Below are positions 60,695-64,000 of a DNA stretch of 64,000 nt, one piece after another. Location of the stretch: the NCBI RefSeq assembly GCF_000499205.1, contig NZ_AWUK01000036.1, positions 28,269-92,268 of the forward strand, written 5' to 3'. The notes beneath the pieces were generated by a model. The model did no database searches. It was not told where the DNA came from and saw nothing but the letters and a program-made list of their open reading frames with translations. The first letter of the stretch is position 1. Every line of letters begins with the position of its first letter. This stretch comes from Paenibacillus sp. MAEPY2 (GTDB taxonomy: Bacteria; Bacillota; Bacilli; Paenibacillales; Paenibacillaceae). Both the position numbers and the translations under genes were made by a program.

Positions 60695-61597
60695 TTGAGG
60701 CAATATTCGTCGTTGCGCAGAAACTTAACCGGGTATGCATTTATTAGTCCTTTTATCATCGGCTTTCTGGGCTTTACGCTCATTCCAATGTTTGTATCTC
60801 TATACATGTCGTTTACGAGTTATAATCTGTTCACTTCCCCACGGTGGATTGGGATGGACAACTACACCAAGATGTTCTTTGATGATCCGAAGTATTGGAA
60901 CTCGGTTAAGGTAACGTTCCTGTACGTGTTCATTGGTGTGCCGCTAAGGCTGGTCTTTGCACTTTTCGTGGCCATGATCCTGAATACGGGCTCCCGCATG
61001 GTCGGAACGTACCGAACCTTGTACTACTTGCCATCCATTATCGGTGGTAGTGTGGCCGTGTCCATTATGTGGCGTAATCTTTTTAGTAATGAAGGTGTCA
61101 TCAACAGCGCATTAACGGCAATCGGAATCGGGCCAATCAGCTGGTTTGGTGATCCGAATGCGTCTCTGGTTATGCTGATCTCGCTATCAGTTTGGCAGTT
61201 TGGATCTTCCATGCTCATCTTCCTAGCCGGTCTGAAAAATATCTCTCCCGAGATGTACGAAGCAGCAGGTGTGGATGGTGCCAACCCGGTACGCAAATTT
61301 TTTGGTATCACCTTACCGCTGCTCAGCCCAATCATTCTGTTTAACCTGATTATGCAGACTATCGGTGCATTCATGACCTTTGTACCTGCATATATCATTT
61401 CTAAAGGCGAGGGCGGGCCAATGGACGGTACCATGCTTTACTCGCTGTATCTGTTCCGTCAGGCCTTTATGTTTAACAACATGGGTTATGCTTCGGCCAT
61501 GGCCTGGATCATGCTTATTATGATCGGTATACTCACAGTAGCGGTGTTCCTGACATCCAAGTTCTGGGTGTTTTATGAATCCGAAGGAGGGAAGTAA
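60695..61597 (+). CDS. yesP: ABC sugar permease, MalF type (YesP-like)
   Basis: 300 residues from a TTG with AAAGGAGG 9 bases upstream. Six membrane helices. The EAA loop EMYEAAGVDGANPVRKFFGITLPLLSP contacts the ATPase. Partner of YesQ. Confidence 0.9.
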   Translation: MRQYSSLRRNLTGYAFISPFIIGFLGFTLIPMFVSLYMSFTSYNLFTSPRWIGMDNYTKMFFDDPKYWNSVKVTFLYVFIGVPLRLVFALFVAMILNTGSRMVGTYRTLYYLPSIIGGSVAVSIMWRNLFSNEGVINSALTAIGIGPISWFGDPNASLVMLISLSVWQFGSSMLIFLAGLKNISPEMYEAAGVDGANPVRKFFGITLPLLSPIILFNLIMQTIGAFMTFVPAYIISKGEGGPMDGTMLYSLYLFRQAFMFNNMGYASAMAWIMLIMIGILTVAVFLTSKFWVFYESEGGK

Positions 61598-61599
61598 CG

Positions 61600-62439
61600 A
61601 TGGTTTGGAGAAATGTGAAATGGCCTATCTATCATCTGTTCGTTGCAGCTTTGGCCCTCCTGATGCTCTATCCCGTGCTATGGATGCTGTTCAGCTCCTT
61701 CAAGGAAAGCCGCACCATCTTCGTGACTGCTGAGTCCCTGTTTCCTACAGAATGGATCTGGAGCAACTACGCGGATGGCTGGAAAGGTGCAGGCGGAAGA
61801 CCGTTTATGGATTACATTACGAACTCTCTCGTTATTGTAGTCATTTCCACGATTGGTGCCGTGTTATCCTCATCGCTGATTGCCTTTGGTTTTGCTAGGC
61901 TCAACTTTAAAGGACGTAACTTCTGGTTTTCCCTGATGATGTTAACCCTGATGTTACCGCATGACGTTGTACTCGTACCCCAATATATTATCTTTACAAA
62001 GCTTGGCTGGTTGAATACCATTCTGCCGATTGTTGTACCTACATTCTTCGGGATGCCGTTCTTCATCTTCCTGATGGTTCAGTTCATTCGTACAATTCCG
62101 AAAGAGCTGGATGAGGCCGCTACTATTGATGGATGTAACAAGTTCAGACTGTATGTGCAGATTATTATGCCGCTCATCAAGTCATCACTCGCAACGGCAG
62201 CCATCTTCTCTTTCTACTGGAGATGGGAGGATCTGCTCGGTCCAGTGCTGTATCTGAACTCGCCGGATAAATATACCGTGTCGATGGCACTGAAAATGTT
62301 CCTGGATAGCGAATCTGCTTCCAACTGGGGCGCGATGTTCGCGATGTCCATTGTGAGTCTCGTACCCGTTGTAGCCGTGTTCTTTATTTTCCAAAAACAA
62401 ATTGTACAGGGCATGAGCACCAGCGGATTGAAAGGATAA
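61600..62439 (+). CDS. yesQ: ABC sugar permease, MalG type (YesQ-like)
   Basis: 279 residues, ATG two bases after the yesP stop with AGGAGGGAAG. Six membrane helices and EAA loop ELDEAATIDGCNKFRLYVQIIMPLIK. Completes the importer with yesO and yesP. Confidence 0.9.
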   Translation: MVWRNVKWPIYHLFVAALALLMLYPVLWMLFSSFKESRTIFVTAESLFPTEWIWSNYADGWKGAGGRPFMDYITNSLVIVVISTIGAVLSSSLIAFGFARLNFKGRNFWFSLMMLTLMLPHDVVLVPQYIIFTKLGWLNTILPIVVPTFFGMPFFIFLMVQFIRTIPKELDEAATIDGCNKFRLYVQIIMPLIKSSLATAAIFSFYWRWEDLLGPVLYLNSPDKYTVSMALKMFLDSESASNWGAMFAMSIVSLVPVVAVFFIFQKQIVQGMSTSGLKG

Positions 62440-62496
62440 ACGATATTCACTGGATCCAAACCTGGATTAGCATGTTGAAAAAGGAGGTTCTTCCTA

Positions 62497-63738
62497 TTGA
62501 ATAATGCTCAGGGGAGTCAGACTGTTACTACGGAGGTAACGTTAGAGGGCGGTAAAAAATCCGTCACCCACTGGAAGTTCAATTTTGGACCGGACTCGGG
62601 TAGTGCGGGTGAGATTGACGGTTATCTGAAAGTGTCTGCCAGCACCCTATATGAAGAACAGGGGGAATACGGTTTTGAAACCGGCTCCCTTGTGTATGAG
62701 AAGCAGCGGCTAAGTGAATATGGGATGAATGACACAGGCAAGGAAAATGATAGGAATCAAGAGCAGGCCAGTGTGTCTGTCCCATTGCGTTCAAGCTTTT
62801 GTATTCCGCTCAAGGCATCTTTCATCGTTGATGTACCCGATGTAACCTACCAAGTATTGTTAATTGCAGGCGATGAATGGGCAGAGACGATTACCCGGGT
62901 CAAAGCCGGAGAGGGCAGACTGATGCTGCCGACCATTCGTGCCCTTCCTGGACAATGTGCAGAAGTACGATTCTCCGTTGTGGTCCGTGGCGGGAAGCTT
63001 AGATTATCCTTCTCTGGTCCCGCTCCACGGATCAATGCAATGGAGATCACGCTTGCGAATCAGACGATGACTGTATTTCTCGCTGGTGATTCTACCGTGA
63101 CGGATCAGCCGGAGAGTGGATATCCATACTGTGGCTGGGGCCAGCTGTTACCGGCTCAGTTCAAACATGATGTTGCTGTAGATAATCATGCCCAGTCTGG
63201 GCGCAGCTCCCGCAGCTTTATTAATGAAGGCAGACTGGATGCCATTCTGGAGAAGATGAATCCGGAGGATTTTCTGTTTATTCAATTTGGACATAACGAT
63301 GAAAAGCCGGGCCCTGACCGGGGAACGGAACCTTTCACAACATATAAGGAGTATCTGAAAAAGTATATTGATGCAGCCCGCGGAGCGAGTGCTCATCCGG
63401 TGCTCGTGACCCCGGTGCATCGGCGCTACTTTGCCGATGACGGTACATTGACCGACACGCATGGCGATTATATCATCGCCGTGCGTGAGCTGGCCGAAGA
63501 GGAAGGGGTGCCGCTGATCGATCTGGCTGAGCGAAGCCGCATGTTGTTCGAGCAAGCCGGTATTGAAGGCAGCAAGGAGGATTTCATGTGGGTACTGCCG
63601 GGTGAGTATGTGAACTTCCCGTCAGGCGTGGAGGATAACACGCATTTTCAGGAGCGCGGTGCCCGTCGTCTCGCCATAGAGGTGGCAGAAGCCATCCGCG
63701 AGCTGCGATTGCAGCCGCTACAAATGTATTTGAGGTAA
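62497..63738 (+). CDS. Rhamnogalacturonan acetylesterase-like SGNH hydrolase
   Basis: 413 residues from a TTG after AAAGGAGG. No signal peptide. Residues about 1-185 are a beta-rich carbohydrate-binding-like domain (VTHWKFNFGPDSG, GYLKVSASTLYEEQGEYGFE). The catalytic part starts VFLAGDSTVTDQPESGYPYCGWG (nucleophile Ser), with NHAQSGRSSRSFINEGRLD, FIQFGHNDEKPG and DNTHFQERGARRLA (Asp/His). It matches YesT/RhgT-type esterases, which remove acetyl groups from imported pectin oligosaccharides. Last gene of the locus seen. Confidence 0.88.
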   Translation: MNNAQGSQTVTTEVTLEGGKKSVTHWKFNFGPDSGSAGEIDGYLKVSASTLYEEQGEYGFETGSLVYEKQRLSEYGMNDTGKENDRNQEQASVSVPLRSSFCIPLKASFIVDVPDVTYQVLLIAGDEWAETITRVKAGEGRLMLPTIRALPGQCAEVRFSVVVRGGKLRLSFSGPAPRINAMEITLANQTMTVFLAGDSTVTDQPESGYPYCGWGQLLPAQFKHDVAVDNHAQSGRSSRSFINEGRLDAILEKMNPEDFLFIQFGHNDEKPGPDRGTEPFTTYKEYLKKYIDAARGASAHPVLVTPVHRRYFADDGTLTDTHGDYIIAVRELAEEEGVPLIDLAERSRMLFEQAGIEGSKEDFMWVLPGEYVNFPSGVEDNTHFQERGARRLAIEVAEAIRELRLQPLQMYLR

Positions 63739-64000
63739 GCAGCGAAGGAGGGCGGAATCGGAGCAGAGGGAGCGAAGCGTCCGCCTTTGGAGCGGGATTT
63801 CCCCTGCTGAGGGGAATGAAAAAGAAATCCCGAGCCAACAGCGGCCCACAGCCCGATCCGTCCGCCGAAGCGTCAGCCCCGCGATTAGCCATTTTATTCA
63901 GCGAGTTAACGAAATAACGAGCATCCCGAAAATTTGCCCTGCGAGATAGCGAAGGCAATAAGCCTTTAAAAAGCTATGGCGAGCGTTGCAGCGAAGGAGG
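63739..64000. repeat. Repeated GC-rich intergenic unit, continuing past the window
   Basis: GCAGCGAAGGAGG occurs at 63740-63752 and again at 63988-64000. Between them lie GGCGGA/TCCGCC (63752-63782) and CGGGATTTC/GAAATCCCG (63793-63832) hairpins. No coding sequence was recognised. It looks like a REP/BIME-type unit in tandem. Confidence 0.5.

Noticed and set aside
1..64000. tRNA, rRNA, CRISPR arrays, prophage or complete insertion sequences
   Set aside because: Both strands were read for T-arm signatures, direct-repeat arrays, transposases and phage genes; none was found.

Overview
The window looks like chromosomal DNA of a Paenibacillus-type Bacillota (spore-former group). Base composition is roughly balanced, nearly every gene has a strong AGGAGG-type ribosome site, TTG and GTG starts are common, and rho-independent terminators are frequent. 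The gene set also fits: BrxA/B bacilliredoxin, YneF, EcsAB, LipL, an SLH-domain surface protein and a YesMN-YesOPQ-YesT-like pectin locus. No rRNA, tRNA, CRISPR array, prophage or intact insertion sequence was seen. The identification rests on family recognition alone; no database search was run.

Layout. 1-8.3 kb: the end of an MFS transporter, a UspA protein, an aldehyde dehydrogenase, a MerR/TipAS regulator, free-methionine-sulfoxide reductase, a GNAT enzyme, a DHA2-type drug exporter and small membrane proteins. 8.3-15.7 kb: a MarR regulator, EcsAB, an HI0933-type flavoprotein, a membrane histidine kinase of sporulation-kinase type and a bacilliredoxin. 15.8-20.3 kb: nadE, an alpha/beta hydrolase, acpS, mutY and sodA. 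20.8-28.1 kb: a GNAT protein, lepB, a queG gene fused to an O6-methylguanine methyltransferase, an HD-GYP-like gene, yneF, folE and lipL. 28.3-34.7 kb: a large GLUG/FN3/SLH surface protein, a second superoxide dismutase fused to a DUF2935-like domain, and a membrane-anchored hydrolase. 35-38.6 kb: an IclR regulator, a TPP riboswitch with attenuator driving thiC, and a compact type I toxin-antitoxin candidate. 38.6-45.5 kb: an Asp/Glu racemase-like gene, a zinc-ribbon/GyrI-like protein, a WYL regulator, and a vanR-vanS-vanY-vanZ-like cluster without vanHAX. 45.7-53.9 kb: acnA, a cell-wall amidase-like protein, ddl, uvsE and an inositol-monophosphatase-family gene. 54-64 kb: an exported SGNH hydrolase and a rhamnogalacturonan-type two-component/ABC/esterase locus, with a perfect CcpA (cre) site upstream of the binding protein.

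How the genes work together. Several groups are functionally linked. vanRSYZ and ddl concern D-Ala-D-Ala peptidoglycan ends. mutY, the MGMT domain and uvsE are DNA repair genes. sodA, the fused SOD, MsrC and the bacilliredoxin deal with oxidative damage. FolE and QueG act at the first and last steps of queuosine synthesis. The yes-like locus senses, imports and deacetylates pectin fragments under carbon catabolite control.

Most notable unexplained structure: (i) a 114-bp element with 16-bp inverted ends, present twice at about the same distance upstream of sodA and folE, with a third partial copy; (ii) a 27-codon hydrophobic toxin gene facing a convergent small RNA; (iii) identical 17-bp palindromic operators (GTTTCA-N5-TGAAAC) upstream of iclR and in the acnA leader; (iv) the QueG-MGMT and DUF2935-SOD fusions; (v) a conserved promoter-like block shared by ecsA and the SGNH hydrolase gene.
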